Of a stretch of DNA of 33,933 nt, positions 22,986 to 30,264 are shown piece by piece. Position 1 is the stretch's first letter. Each line of letters begins with the position of its first letter. A model generated the notes under the pieces. It saw nothing but the letters and a program-made list of their open reading frames with translations. It had not been told where the DNA came from and searched no databases. The translations under genes and the position numbers were made by a program. The stretch lies in contig CAJUNC010000020.1 of NCBI GenBank assembly GCA_910587695.1, positions 1 through 33,933 of the forward strand, read 5' to 3'. This DNA is from an uncultured Lactobacillus sp. (GTDB lineage: Bacteria; Bacillota; Bacilli; Lactobacillales; Lactobacillaceae).

Positions 22986-23612
22986 CTATTTCCAAAAATC
23001 ACTCTTAGATTTATTAGATTCATTAGCCTTTTCAGCATACATCTCGCCAACCGTCTTAAGCTTCGCATTACCTTCTGTACTTTTAGGTGTACGTGCGCTT
23101 TGAGCTAAGCGAGTTTCAACTGCATCATGCAATGCACCCCTAAAGGCTTCACTCACTTTTTGATAACTAGCATTCATAGTATCTTCATCAGCAAGCACAT
23201 CCCCAAAAACATCAACTAAGCCGGCCGGTAATCCGTCTTGGATCAACTGATTTGCTAGCTTGCTTTTGTTTTCGCGTTTTGCGATCTCAGCTTCACGATC
23301 ACTCAAAGCTTGCTCACGTTGCTTAAAATCATATTCACGGCGTTGTTCTTCAGTCATGTTCTTGCGTTCTTTAGCATTCTTAGCTTGTTCTTCTTGCTCT
23401 TTTTGCCAGTTAGTTCGGGCTGTTTCTAACGCTTTACTGAGCTTTTTATCAAAGAACGAATCCATTTCAGACTCTGTTTCAAAAGTTTTAAAAGGTTCTG
23501 TCTTTTGTTCAACATTTTCTGAACTTTGTTGTTCGTCTGTTGCATCACCTTCTCCACTTTGTTCACCTTCTGCAAAACGTTGCAGATCTAAAAGCAATAA
23601 TTCTTTTTCCAT
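22986..23612 (-). CDS. Scaffolding protein (DUF4355-like) with N-terminal LDLQRFA motif
   Basis: This 208-residue acidic, coiled-coil protein (AKNAKERKNMTEEQRREYDF, REQALSDREAEIAKRENKSK) matches the Firmicutes phage scaffold family that shapes the procapsid and is then lost. The start MEKELLLLDLQRFAEGEQSG at 23612 has AAAGGAT 7 nt upstream; a longer frame from 23657 lacks a site. Residues 8-14 are LDLQRFA, identical to the capsid motif, pointing to processing by a Prp-like protease, for which a candidate lies upstream at 25573-25863. Two terminator-like hairpins lie between this gene and the DUF4926-like gene. Confidence 0.88.
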   Translation of the reverse strand: MEKELLLLDLQRFAEGEQSGEGDATDEQQSSENVEQKTEPFKTFETESEMDSFFDKKLSKALETARTNWQKEQEEQAKNAKERKNMTEEQRREYDFKQREQALSDREAEIAKRENKSKLANQLIQDGLPAGLVDVFGDVLADEDTMNASYQKVSEAFRGALHDAVETRLAQSARTPKSTEGNAKLKTVGEMYAEKANESNKSKSDFWK

Positions 23613-23657
23613 AATGTGATCCTTTCTACCCATGCACATCCGCTTTTTTGTCTGCAC

Positions 23658-23692
23658 GAAAAAAGCCGCCCCATATTTCTACACAGCGACTT
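23658..23692 (-). terminator. Weak terminator-like hairpin in the scaffold leader
   Basis: On the minus strand AAGTCGC (23692-23686) pairs with GCGGCTT (23669-23663), one G-U pair, followed by TTTTTCG. It lies about 50 nt before the scaffold ATG. It might be an attenuator, or a simple stem in the leader. Confidence 0.4.
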
Positions 23693-23764
23693 TCAAAAGT
23701 GAGACAACAGACCCACATACGTATTGATTTTTGAGCAGTTTTATGACTTACTCAGGTCAAAGCA

Positions 23765-23793
23765 AAATAAAAAGCACTCAACTAACGAGTGCC
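23765..23793 (-). terminator. Intrinsic terminator after the DUF4926-like gene, inside the head operon
   Basis: On the minus strand GCACTC (23793-23788) and GAGTGC (23780-23775) enclose a 7-nt loop containing the TAG stop of the upstream gene, followed by TTTTTATTTT. It would end transcripts after the MuF/DUF4926 pair, upstream of scaffold and capsid. A terminator here is odd for a single late operon and implies readthrough, antitermination or a promoter for the scaffold. Confidence 0.65.
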
Positions 23794-23994
23794 TTTCGGT
23801 CTATGCCTATATACTACTTTTTCGATATCATCAATCGAAATCGGCATCATTGCCATCGTTTTTTCTTCTTGCTCAGGGGTTTCGACTCCATAATCGGGAA
23901 GGAAATGAGTTTCGTCTAATTGATCCATTAAGCCTACCCTTTCACCTGTTTTTAGAATAACTACATCATACTCTTTTGGAACAAGCTTACTCAT
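23782..23994 (-). CDS. DUF4926-like protein, candidate immunity partner of the MuF C-terminal domain
   Basis: The 70-residue protein reads MSKLVPKEYDVVILKTGERV then GLMDQLDETHFLPDYG and ISIDDIEKVVYRH. The YDVVxLKxGExG opening and the IxIDDIEKV end resemble DUF4926, a small SH3-like protein that I recall next to DUF6883 genes in other bacteria. Its ATG lies inside the last codons of the MuF gene (8-bp overlap), so the two are co-translated. A terminator follows at once. The pairing suggests it neutralises the extra MuF domain during phage production, but no activity is proven; a head accessory role is the alternative. Confidence 0.65.
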   Translation of the reverse strand: MSKLVPKEYDVVILKTGERVGLMDQLDETHFLPDYGVETPEQEEKTMAMMPISIDDIEKVVYRHRPKGTR

Positions 23995-25564
23995 TCTTCT
24001 TCACCTCTTTCACATAACTACTTGTATATTTTATTCTTTTAGGATCATCATGCATAACTATCCAGCCGACAATGACATTAATCGGTATTCCATCTTCATT
24101 GTACAACATTATTTTTTGTTCGTACAACTTTCCGTATCCATTATCCACTTTATATTTTGCAGGATAAATTCTTGCTGCTTTTTTTATCGCGTTTACATAT
24201 TCCAAATAGTTATCTATATCATATCCCAATTTTTCTTTAATAATTTTGCCTTTGGGCCAACCTTTATCATTGCTATGCTCAAATAAATATTCTGTAAATT
24301 TAGTTTCAGGAAACACCATATTTTCTAAATTGGGCAACATTTTTTCAGGATGCTTTTTCAAGTCTAGTCTTCTTTTAATATCAACGTTTAAGTTATTCCA
24401 ATAACTATTACCACTATTTTTAAGCCCGTTATATACCTTTTTACTAGGCATATCCTCACCTAAAAGTTCTTTGATCATATCATAGTCATCTTTGATAATA
24501 TCTTTAGAAACACCTAAATAAATCACAGGTACAGTACGACAAAAGGGATGTAACGGTGGCATATTCTTGCCAAAAATTGCATCCTTAACATTGAAGATTT
24601 TCTTGTTGATACTACGACAGATCTTACTTGTTCGACTGTCCAAGATAGCTATCAGCTGATACTGTTTGACGCCTCTACTTTTCCAATTGTCGAGCTTAGT
24701 TTTAGAGTAAAAGTAATTAACTTCTGTTCTGATCAAACGACTAGCATTAAATTTACCGACATTAAACTCTTGATCGATACGCTTGATCATCTCGCGTTCT
24801 GACATGTTGCTAAGTTCTTTGACTGTAAATAGCTCTTTCAAGCGATCAGCAAGTTTGTCAGTGTTATCCCAGATACGAGATGAAAAATTACCACCATTCC
24901 ATCGACTATTCAAAGCCCGCTCAACATATCTATTTGGCATTTTTGTGAGCTTTGTTTTGGGCTCATCAAACTTCATAGGTACACTAGCAAGTTTTTTACC
25001 TGTCTTAGGATCTTTGATGATAACTTCATTTTTTTGTTGCTCTAATTTCGGCTTAGTGTTGTCGTCTCCAAGCTTATAGTCTCTAGCTTTGTCATACATA
25101 ACACCTTGCTTTTCGGCTTGTTTCCAAGCGCGTTCCATTACATTTGTATGCAGTTTAACATTTTGCTCTAGCTCAACTGCTCCAGCTGATCTAGCTACAA
25201 TATAGGCTTTGACCTGCATCTCTTCTAACCTAGTGATCCGACTCTTAGCAGCTAATCTATTCAAATAATCATTGACTGCCTTTTTGCTATCTTTGTCAGT
25301 TATATTGTTGGATAGCGCTTTTAGCGTAACTAATTCAGACGGTGAAATATGCGAAGACATGATACTTTCAACTTCATCAGCTGAAATATCTGCATAAAAA
25401 TAGCGACGATAGATCTTTTTGACCTCGTCGCTTAGATACACCTGCGCTTTTTGATATGCTTGGTTGATTGTATTCAGTTTATCAGTTGCTTCATCTTGAT
25501 TGTCTTGCTCATCTTGCAGATCACGCAACTGCCAATAATTAAATTGATCCTTATCACTTTTCAT
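23987..25564 (-). CDS. MuF-type minor head protein with C-terminal DUF6883-like extension
   Basis: The protein has 525 residues; simple SPP1 gp7/MuF proteins usually have about 300-350. The first 350 residues form the head morphogenesis domain: SRLIRTEVNYFYSKTKLDNW, the SRTSKICRSINKKIF motif and PPLHPFCRTVPVIYL. A helical linker follows (351-410), then an extra domain (about 411-525): LPNLENMVFPETKFTEYLFE, WPKGKIIKEKLGYD, VDNGYGKLYEQKIMLYNEDG and NVIVGWIVMHDDPKRI. This resembles DUF6883, seen as a C-terminal cargo domain. MuF proteins sit inside the capsid and can carry polymorphic toxins. Residues 165-205 also hold a Lys/Asp-rich insertion. AGGTGAG lies 5 nt before the ATG. The candidate immunity gene overlaps the end. 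Confidence 0.85.
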   Translation of the reverse strand: MKSDKDQFNYWQLRDLQDEQDNQDEATDKLNTINQAYQKAQVYLSDEVKKIYRRYFYADISADEVESIMSSHISPSELVTLKALSNNITDKDSKKAVNDYLNRLAAKSRITRLEEMQVKAYIVARSAGAVELEQNVKLHTNVMERAWKQAEKQGVMYDKARDYKLGDDNTKPKLEQQKNEVIIKDPKTGKKLASVPMKFDEPKTKLTKMPNRYVERALNSRWNGGNFSSRIWDNTDKLADRLKELFTVKELSNMSEREMIKRIDQEFNVGKFNASRLIRTEVNYFYSKTKLDNWKSRGVKQYQLIAILDSRTSKICRSINKKIFNVKDAIFGKNMPPLHPFCRTVPVIYLGVSKDIIKDDYDMIKELLGEDMPSKKVYNGLKNSGNSYWNNLNVDIKRRLDLKKHPEKMLPNLENMVFPETKFTEYLFEHSNDKGWPKGKIIKEKLGYDIDNYLEYVNAIKKAARIYPAKYKVDNGYGKLYEQKIMLYNEDGIPINVIVGWIVMHDDPKRIKYTSSYVKEVKKNE

Positions 25565-25572
25565 AGACTCAC

Positions 25573-25863
25573 CTAGAACGTGATTGCGATGTAATCACCG
25601 TATTGACTAACAAGCTGACCAACTGTATTTTCAAATGCTTTTAGTAGCGTTTTATTCTCAATGCTTTCATCATCTAAAAAGATAGCCGTTAAAACTCCAT
25701 CATTATCGCTTACAGAAACGTTAGTACAATTATTGATCGTATGTGTCAATAATGTAGAGAACGACGCACAGACGATGTCAGAGCCATACGAACTATATTC
25801 AGCGTGTCCGCTTGCTGTGATCGTCGTCTTGTTGTTTTTCTTTATCATCTTCACTTTGATCAT
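25573..25863 (-). CDS. prp: Prp-like cysteine protease (head maturation candidate)
   Basis: The 96-residue product matches Prp (YsxB), the enzyme that trims ribosomal protein L27 in Firmicutes. It has the catalytic His in ASGHAEYSSYGSD and the catalytic Cys in DIVCASFSTLLTHTINN; the His-to-Cys spacing of 12 residues equals that of Staphylococcus aureus Prp. The C-terminus (TVGQLVSQYGDYIAITF) also fits. The gene lies between portal and MuF, overlapping the portal end by 65 bp. Three phage proteins (scaffold, capsid, tail tube) carry the LDLQRFA motif that resembles its substrate. I choose the ATG at 25863; a GTG at 25875 and an ATG at 25848 are possible. It probably acts as a phage-specific Prp. 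Confidence 0.82.
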   Translation of the reverse strand: MIKVKMIKKNNKTTITASGHAEYSSYGSDIVCASFSTLLTHTINNCTNVSVSDNDGVLTAIFLDDESIENKTLLKAFENTVGQLVSQYGDYIAITF

Positions 25864-27289
25864 TTTGACTATCACTCCATTCTATGCGATCAGGATCTTG
25901 TTGTAAGGCCTGTTGATTTTTCTTGATGTTTTCTGCATCTTGGTGATCCATTTCTTCGATGATCTCTTGTGGGTCATCAACTTGGGGCAACCAGCCGTAA
26001 GTGATCTTACGTGGAATAACGCCGTCAGCATTCTTGATATTACTTACAACATCAGATAAATTAACTGGAATATTTGGCATAAGCTCGATACCACAGCCAC
26101 TTACATCGTCATTGCCACCTTTAATATTCACGATCGTTTGGACCATATTCAACCTGCGACGTAAGCCATCAAAGAAGTATCGCTTTTTGATCGATAACAG
26201 ATTTTCCAAGCCAAAGAGCTTGAACTTCATAGCTTCACCAGACACATTGCCCATGAATTTTTCGTCATTCATATTTGGCACATATGAGATCTTATGAATA
26301 TCGTTTTCGATCGATTGACTGAGTAAATTGACCTGCGTCTCATCAAACGACTTAGTTAGCCAACTGATATCCGCTCCATCTTCGCGGGATGGAGCATTCA
26401 AAACACCATTCTTCAGAGCTTTCAGATCATCATCATCTTCTGCTAAGCCAAAGCCAAATGTAACTAAGATAGCATCAACAAACGCTTCTTTATCCGAGAT
26501 GCGATCAGTTTGCAACAAGTTATACGCATCGATCAATGAAATAAGTTGTTCAAAATCTCCTTGCCTTTCCTCGTTGTTGCGATATTCTATCAACGGTACA
26601 GCATTAAATAAATTTTCGCCATCATAGACGATCGTATCGGTATCGGATAACTCCATTGCCATTTTAGTCCTAAATTCAACTACACGCTTAGGCATATACA
26701 CTGTCACACTATAGCCATCCATACGCCCATCAAGATCTTTCTTTGGTTGCACAAAGACAGCAAACAATGGATCATGTTCCACGGTGTCATCAGTAACGAC
26801 GATCGCAGCACGAGGATCAATGACTTCGATTTTCAATTCAGTGTTCGGGGTCGATTTTTCATTGCCCGCTTCATCTATTGTCGCCTCTGGTTCTGTTTCT
26901 TTAAGATACAGCAATTCATAGCCATAACCAAAAACAGATAGATCCTTTTCCAGCTCTATATCATGCTTATGAATATCAGCATTCTTCAATACATCAAGTA
27001 CATCATCAATGCTTTTATCCTTATCAGCAGTATACTTAACGGGATTGCCTGTCATGAAACCGACATTCATATCAGTGATATATTTAGCATGGTTGATCAT
27101 AATATTTGCTGACTTCACCTTAGAATTGTCAAATTTGTGATCATTGACATCTTGCTTACCGTTGTAATAATCAGCTAACTTATCTAGCCTTTTTTGACGT
27201 TCCTGAAGTTCTCTGATCGCATAGTTGATAGCTTTGATATTCGGTTCGTTTACATCTTCTAATAGACTTTTATCAATCGAAATAGCCAC
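25799..27289 (-). CDS. Portal protein, SPP1 gp6-like
   Basis: The 496-residue protein forms the dodecameric DNA entry ring. Typical SPP1/gp6-like features are LQERQKRLDKLADYYNGKQD, ANIMINHAKYITDMNVGFMT and YKISYVPN/KFMGNVSGEAMKFKLFGLEN-like segments, here ISYVPNMNDEKFMGNVSGEA and FFDGLRRRLNMVQTIVN. The C-terminal 50 residues are very acidic and glutamine-rich. It starts at a GTG at 27289 with AGAAGGTG about 5 nt upstream, 15 bp after the TerL stop. Confidence 0.92.
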   Translation of the reverse strand: MAISIDKSLLEDVNEPNIKAINYAIRELQERQKRLDKLADYYNGKQDVNDHKFDNSKVKSANIMINHAKYITDMNVGFMTGNPVKYTADKDKSIDDVLDVLKNADIHKHDIELEKDLSVFGYGYELLYLKETEPEATIDEAGNEKSTPNTELKIEVIDPRAAIVVTDDTVEHDPLFAVFVQPKKDLDGRMDGYSVTVYMPKRVVEFRTKMAMELSDTDTIVYDGENLFNAVPLIEYRNNEERQGDFEQLISLIDAYNLLQTDRISDKEAFVDAILVTFGFGLAEDDDDLKALKNGVLNAPSREDGADISWLTKSFDETQVNLLSQSIENDIHKISYVPNMNDEKFMGNVSGEAMKFKLFGLENLLSIKKRYFFDGLRRRLNMVQTIVNIKGGNDDVSGCGIELMPNIPVNLSDVVSNIKNADGVIPRKITYGWLPQVDDPQEIIEEMDHQDAENIKKNQQALQQDPDRIEWSDSQNDQSEDDKEKQQDDDHSKRTR

Positions 27290-27304
27290 TTAAACACCTT
27301 CTTT

Positions 27305-28597
27305 CTACAAACCTCGAATATTAGGCCGTTTTGTGATTTTTGCAGTAAAGTTTTTGTGGATCACCATATAAACGAAATAACGCATAGCATCGCAAGCGTG
27401 ATCGTGTTCTTTGACTGGCCTATCTTCACCATGTTGCGCTGCCTTTTCATCCCAGATATAACTTGCTAACTCTTTAAATAAATTAGAGCAAGTATCGCTA
27501 AATAAAATCTTGCCTTCATTCATCGCGCTTTGAGTAACACGAATACCATCAACAACATTATTTTTAGCTTTCTTGACCTTAAAACCATTCTCTCGCAATA
27601 CGGCAATAAAAGAAGCAGCCGACGGATCAATGATGATCTTTGCTTTAATCTTGCCCAAGAATTTCTTTAGCTCTTCACAATACTGTTCATCAGTCTTTTG
27701 CTTTGCGCTAGTACGCCCAGAATAATAGTATTCTTTGATCAAATACCATGTACCATGATTACGCCCCCACAGCAAAAATACTGTCGGGTTCTGTGTGCCA
27801 TAGTCACAAGATACATAATATTTTTCAAATTGTTCCGGCATATCGTGAACCACCATGCTATCCTTATCAAAGTTGTCATAAATAACACCTTCTGACATGA
27901 CCCAAAGACCAAGAATGTAGCGTTGATAGAACACACCGCTAAACATACGTTCATAACGTTCAATGATCGATCGCGACAGGGATGGGTTGTCTTTCATCGT
28001 GAAATGAATACGGATCGCATTCTTTTCACTTAACTGATCTATCCAATCTAGCTTGAAGTAATGATATGGGCCTGCAGGGTTACAATTAAACCAAAGCTTA
28101 GATCCTTCAACTGAGCAACGTGCGATCGCTTGGTTAACAAAACTTTGTGGCATAAGTGCAACTTCATCAAAGAAAGCTCCGCCAGCGGTCAACCCTTGCA
28201 CTAGATCCTGCGACCCTTCATCCTTACCACCAAACAAAAAGAAATAGTTCTCTTTGTTGCCTTTTTGAATCACGAGCATATTCTCTGAGCGACTATCTTT
28301 TACAGAGTAGCCACGACCTTCGAGCATACGTTTTAACGGTCTGATAACATTGCGCCGAAGCGATCCGATCGTTTTACCTGATACAATGAATTGCTCACCA
28401 TTAAAACTATTCATAGCCCACAAAACATAGGACAATGACATCACAACTGTCTTACCTGCACGAACTGAACCATCACAAATAAGCGCTTCTTTGTCTCGCA
28501 AGGCTGGAACTTTCCACCACGTTAAAACCATCAGTTGCTTCTGTGAAAAGGTTGTGAACTTAAAAGATGATCTACTTAGTGCGTTTTTCTTTACCAT
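27305..28597 (-). CDS. terL: Terminase large subunit
   Basis: The 430-residue DNA-packaging motor has an N-terminal ATPase with Walker A GSVRAGKT (residues 43-50) and Walker B AFFDE (141-145), followed by a motif III-like region (SKLWFNCNPAGPYHYFK). The C-terminal RNase H-like nuclease has Asp residues in SCDYGTQNPT, KIIIDPSAASF and KEHDHACDAMRYFVY. It belongs to the PBSX/SPP1-like group used by headful-packaging phages. The gene overlaps the end of terS by 26 bp. Its position before the portal is standard. Confidence 0.94.
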   Translation of the reverse strand: MVKKNALSRSSFKFTTFSQKQLMVLTWWKVPALRDKEALICDGSVRAGKTVVMSLSYVLWAMNSFNGEQFIVSGKTIGSLRRNVIRPLKRMLEGRGYSVKDSRSENMLVIQKGNKENYFFLFGGKDEGSQDLVQGLTAGGAFFDEVALMPQSFVNQAIARCSVEGSKLWFNCNPAGPYHYFKLDWIDQLSEKNAIRIHFTMKDNPSLSRSIIERYERMFSGVFYQRYILGLWVMSEGVIYDNFDKDSMVVHDMPEQFEKYYVSCDYGTQNPTVFLLWGRNHGTWYLIKEYYYSGRTSAKQKTDEQYCEELKKFLGKIKAKIIIDPSAASFIAVLRENGFKVKKAKNNVVDGIRVTQSAMNEGKILFSDTCSNLFKELASYIWDEKAAQHGEDRPVKEHDHACDAMRYFVYMVIHKNFTAKITKRPNIRGL

Positions 28598-29471
28598 TCT
28601 TTTCGCTTCCCACTCCTTCTACATCTGCATTATTCCAAATTCCCGGAATAGCTTGCTCGATAGCTTTAATAAAGCCATCGTCATCAGCAATCGAATTATC
28701 TGGTTCTGGCAAGCGATCCAATAGTTCACGCATTGCAGTCTGCTTGTCATACATTTCTACTACTGGTTGTCCTTTGTCAATGCGTACGCTCTTGATATTT
28801 GCTGTATCGATCTCACTACTATCCTTTAAAACAATGATCGTTTCGTAATAATAGCCTTGCTCTCCTGTTTGTGGATCTATCCACGGATCTAATCGATAAG
28901 CACCAGCATCATCTTCGTAGTCGCCTTCTGGATCGTGGACTTTGGACCACTTGAGCTTTTTAACAGACTTGAAGTCTAGCACGTCTGTAATGTCTGCTGT
29001 TGCCTGTTGAAGGTACTTCAGTAGAATATCATTTGCATCAGCGTACAAGTCCATAGACTGTTGTTTTTTTAACTCTGTGAGTTGCTTTTTTATGTCAGCA
29101 TTTGTCAGCAATCTGTGACCGTTTCTTCTAGCCGTTTCATAGTCAGCGCCATACGCTTTTTGATACGCCCAAGTAGCATTGTAACGTTGCAAATAATACA
29201 GGCAAAAGGCTTTCTGACGGTCTTTTAGCTCATCATTTTCTACTAGCTCATCGATTACATCTGGACTTCTTGCCTGTGCAACTTTGCTCTTTTTTGTGTG
29301 CACCCTTTTTGACTTTTTGTGTGCACCCTTTTTCTTGGTTGCATCCCTTTGCCAACCATTTCGACTTTTCCAAGATTTGACAGTATTAAGTGACACGCCA
29401 TACTTTTCAGCAATATCCTTATACTTCATCCCAGATAAATAGTCTTTTTCAGCATCTTCAATGCGACTCAC
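28572..29471 (-). CDS. terS: Terminase small subunit
   Basis: The 299-residue protein recognises phage DNA for packaging. The N-terminus is a helix-turn-helix (DIAEKYGVSLNTVKSWKSRN); a very basic linker follows (KKKGAHKKSKRVHTKKSK), then the oligomerisation region (KDRQKAFCLYYLQRYNATWA, AYGADYETARRNGHRLL) and a long acidic C-terminal part. The start is a GTG at 29471 about 10 nt after GGAGGTG; an ATG just upstream opens only the two-codon frame ATG AAG TGA, whose stop overlaps the GTG. DNA coding for the basic linker contains a 20-bp perfect tandem repeat (29291-29333) that could be the packaging site. Confidence 0.9.
   Translation of the reverse strand: MSRIEDAEKDYLSGMKYKDIAEKYGVSLNTVKSWKSRNGWQRDATKKKGAHKKSKRVHTKKSKVAQARSPDVIDELVENDELKDRQKAFCLYYLQRYNATWAYQKAYGADYETARRNGHRLLTNADIKKQLTELKKQQSMDLYADANDILLKYLQQATADITDVLDFKSVKKLKWSKVHDPEGDYEDDAGAYRLDPWIDPQTGEQGYYYETIIVLKDSSEIDTANIKSVRIDKGQPVVEMYDKQTAMRELLDRLPEPDNSIADDDGFIKAIEQAIPGIWNNADVEGVGSEKNGKEKRTK
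29291..29333. repeat. 20-bp perfect tandem repeat within terS, candidate pac site
   Basis: The 20-bp unit containing TGTGTGCACCC occurs at 29291-29310 and again at 29314-29333 with no mismatch, separated by GAC. The 23-bp offset means the two copies are translated in different frames (GAHKK and VHTKK), so protein function does not explain the DNA identity. Several headful phages place pac within the small terminase gene, and GTGCAC is palindromic. Confidence 0.55.
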
Positions 29472-29515
29472 TTCATATCACCACCTCCAAAGTAGTTTTA
29501 TTATTGTTATTGCTA

Positions 29516-29671
29516 TTACTTAGCCACAAGCTTGTCTATGAGTTTCCTTTCTTTCAAAACTTCACTCTCGAACTTTTTATGTTTTTTCTTGCTAGTCTCA
29601 CGATCAAGCTTATTAATCAAATATTCTTCCAATCCACAGCTCACAAGACCAGCATTTTTTGTCTGTTTCAT
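29516..29671 (-). CDS. Small hypothetical phage protein upstream of terS
   Basis: The 51-residue, lysine-rich product starts MKQTKNAGLVSCGLEEYLIN and continues with KLDRETSKKKHKKFESEVLK, a charged helix. AAAGGAAG lies before the ATG at 29671. It is the first gene after the terminator at 29686-29719, and terS begins 45 bp past its stop. I do not recognise the family; similar tiny basic proteins often precede terminase genes. Confidence 0.65.
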   Translation of the reverse strand: MKQTKNAGLVSCGLEEYLINKLDRETSKKKHKKFESEVLKERKLIDKLVAK

Positions 29672-29685
29672 ATTGCTTCCTTTCT

Positions 29686-29719
29686 GAAAAATAAAAAGCC
29701 AGCCTGTTACAGCTGACTT
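29686..29719 (-). terminator. Intrinsic terminator between RNA B and the packaging genes
   Basis: On the minus strand AAGTCAGC (29719-29712) pairs with GCTGGCTT (29703-29696), one G-U pair and an 8-nt loop, followed by TTTATTTTT. It lies 20 nt after the tRNA-like hairpin of RNA B and just before the first gene of the late region. All late transcription from the right must pass it, so antitermination or a promoter within this gap is required. Confidence 0.7.
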
Positions 29720-29739
29720 AGATTGATATTAATGGTCAA

Positions 29740-29870
29740 GGCCTAGGTTGGACTTGCACCAACGCTTTATCACTAGATAGGCCATTTTGCTCGCTTCGGT
29801 CAGTTGCGAGCTGGACTTATCGCGCCCGCACGCTAAACTTATTTAGTGACGCTCTAGCACGTCAGCGTAC
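29740..29870 (-). ncRNA. Structured RNA candidate B with tRNA-like acceptor/T-arm end
   Basis: This 340-bp gap has no protein gene. On the minus strand a three-helix junction is visible: closing stem GTACG/CGTGC (29870-29866 with 29832-29828), TGACG/CGTCA (29864-29860 with 29851-29847) and CTAAA/TTTAG (29846-29842 with 29837-29833). A 6-bp hairpin GCTCGC/GCGAGC follows (29811-29806 with 29794-29789). The 3' end (29783-29740) folds as a tRNA acceptor and T-arm only: GGCCTA with TAGGCC, and GTTGG TGCAAGT CCAAC directly joined to it, with no D or anticodon arm. A terminator follows at 29686-29719. The 5' end could reach beyond 29975. Function is unknown. Confidence 0.5.
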
Positions 29871-29954
29871 ACTTAAGATATTCTCAAAGTAAATAAATCA
29901 AACCCATGTCCCATTTCTGGAACACTATCATAGTAACACGGTGTAGGTATCGCT

Positions 29955-29975
29955 TGTGTACGATGTTTGTACACA
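29955..29975. promoter_or_regulatory. Inverted repeat, possible operator or RNA hairpin
   Basis: TGTGTAC (29955-29961) and GTACACA (29969-29975) are a perfect 7-bp inverted repeat with a 7-nt centre, about 40 bp after the AbrB-like stop. It could bind a dimeric regulator such as the ArpU or AbrB-like protein encoded just upstream, or form the first hairpin of RNA B. Confidence 0.4.
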
Positions 29976-30013
29976 CTTTGTCCGATTTTTTGTTATGATC
30001 CTTCGCCTAGTGG

Positions 30014-30238
30014 TCAACCCTTATCGACTATTTCAAACGGATAATCATCCTTGTCCCCAGTATAATCTTTAAACAACACATCTAGTGCCTTCTGCTCTTT
30101 AAAAATTGGAGTCAATATCAACCACTGGACTTTTACTTCGGCATCAAATGCCACCGGTTCACGATCCCACTCCTTTAGCAATTTCTTTGGCAAACGGATA
30201 GCTTTTGAATTACCCCATTTTCGTATATCTAATCTCAT
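30014..30238 (-). CDS. AbrB/MazE-like DNA-binding protein without a toxin partner
   Basis: The 74-residue product begins MRLDIRKWGNSKAIRLPKKL, the swapped-hairpin AbrB/MazE/SpoVT domain; WGNSxAIRLPK is the MazE-type DNA-binding signature. The C-terminal half (LTPIFKEQKALDVLFKDYTG) resembles the antitoxin tail. I choose the ATG at 30238 because GGAGGTG lies 5 nt upstream. MazE antitoxins are usually followed by MazF, but no MazF-like gene follows; RNA B does. It lies directly downstream of the ArpU-type gene. It may be a late-gene transcription regulator or an orphan antitoxin that protects the phage from a host toxin. Confidence 0.8.
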   Translation of the reverse strand: MRLDIRKWGNSKAIRLPKKLLKEWDREPVAFDAEVKVQWLILTPIFKEQKALDVLFKDYTGDKDDYPFEIVDKG

Positions 30239-30264
30239 ATCAGCACCTCCGTTATCATTGTACA

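Noticed and set aside
29991..30000. Plus-strand TATGAT as a promoter
   Set aside because: The nearest -35-like TTGTAC is 21 bp away and no plus-strand gene follows.
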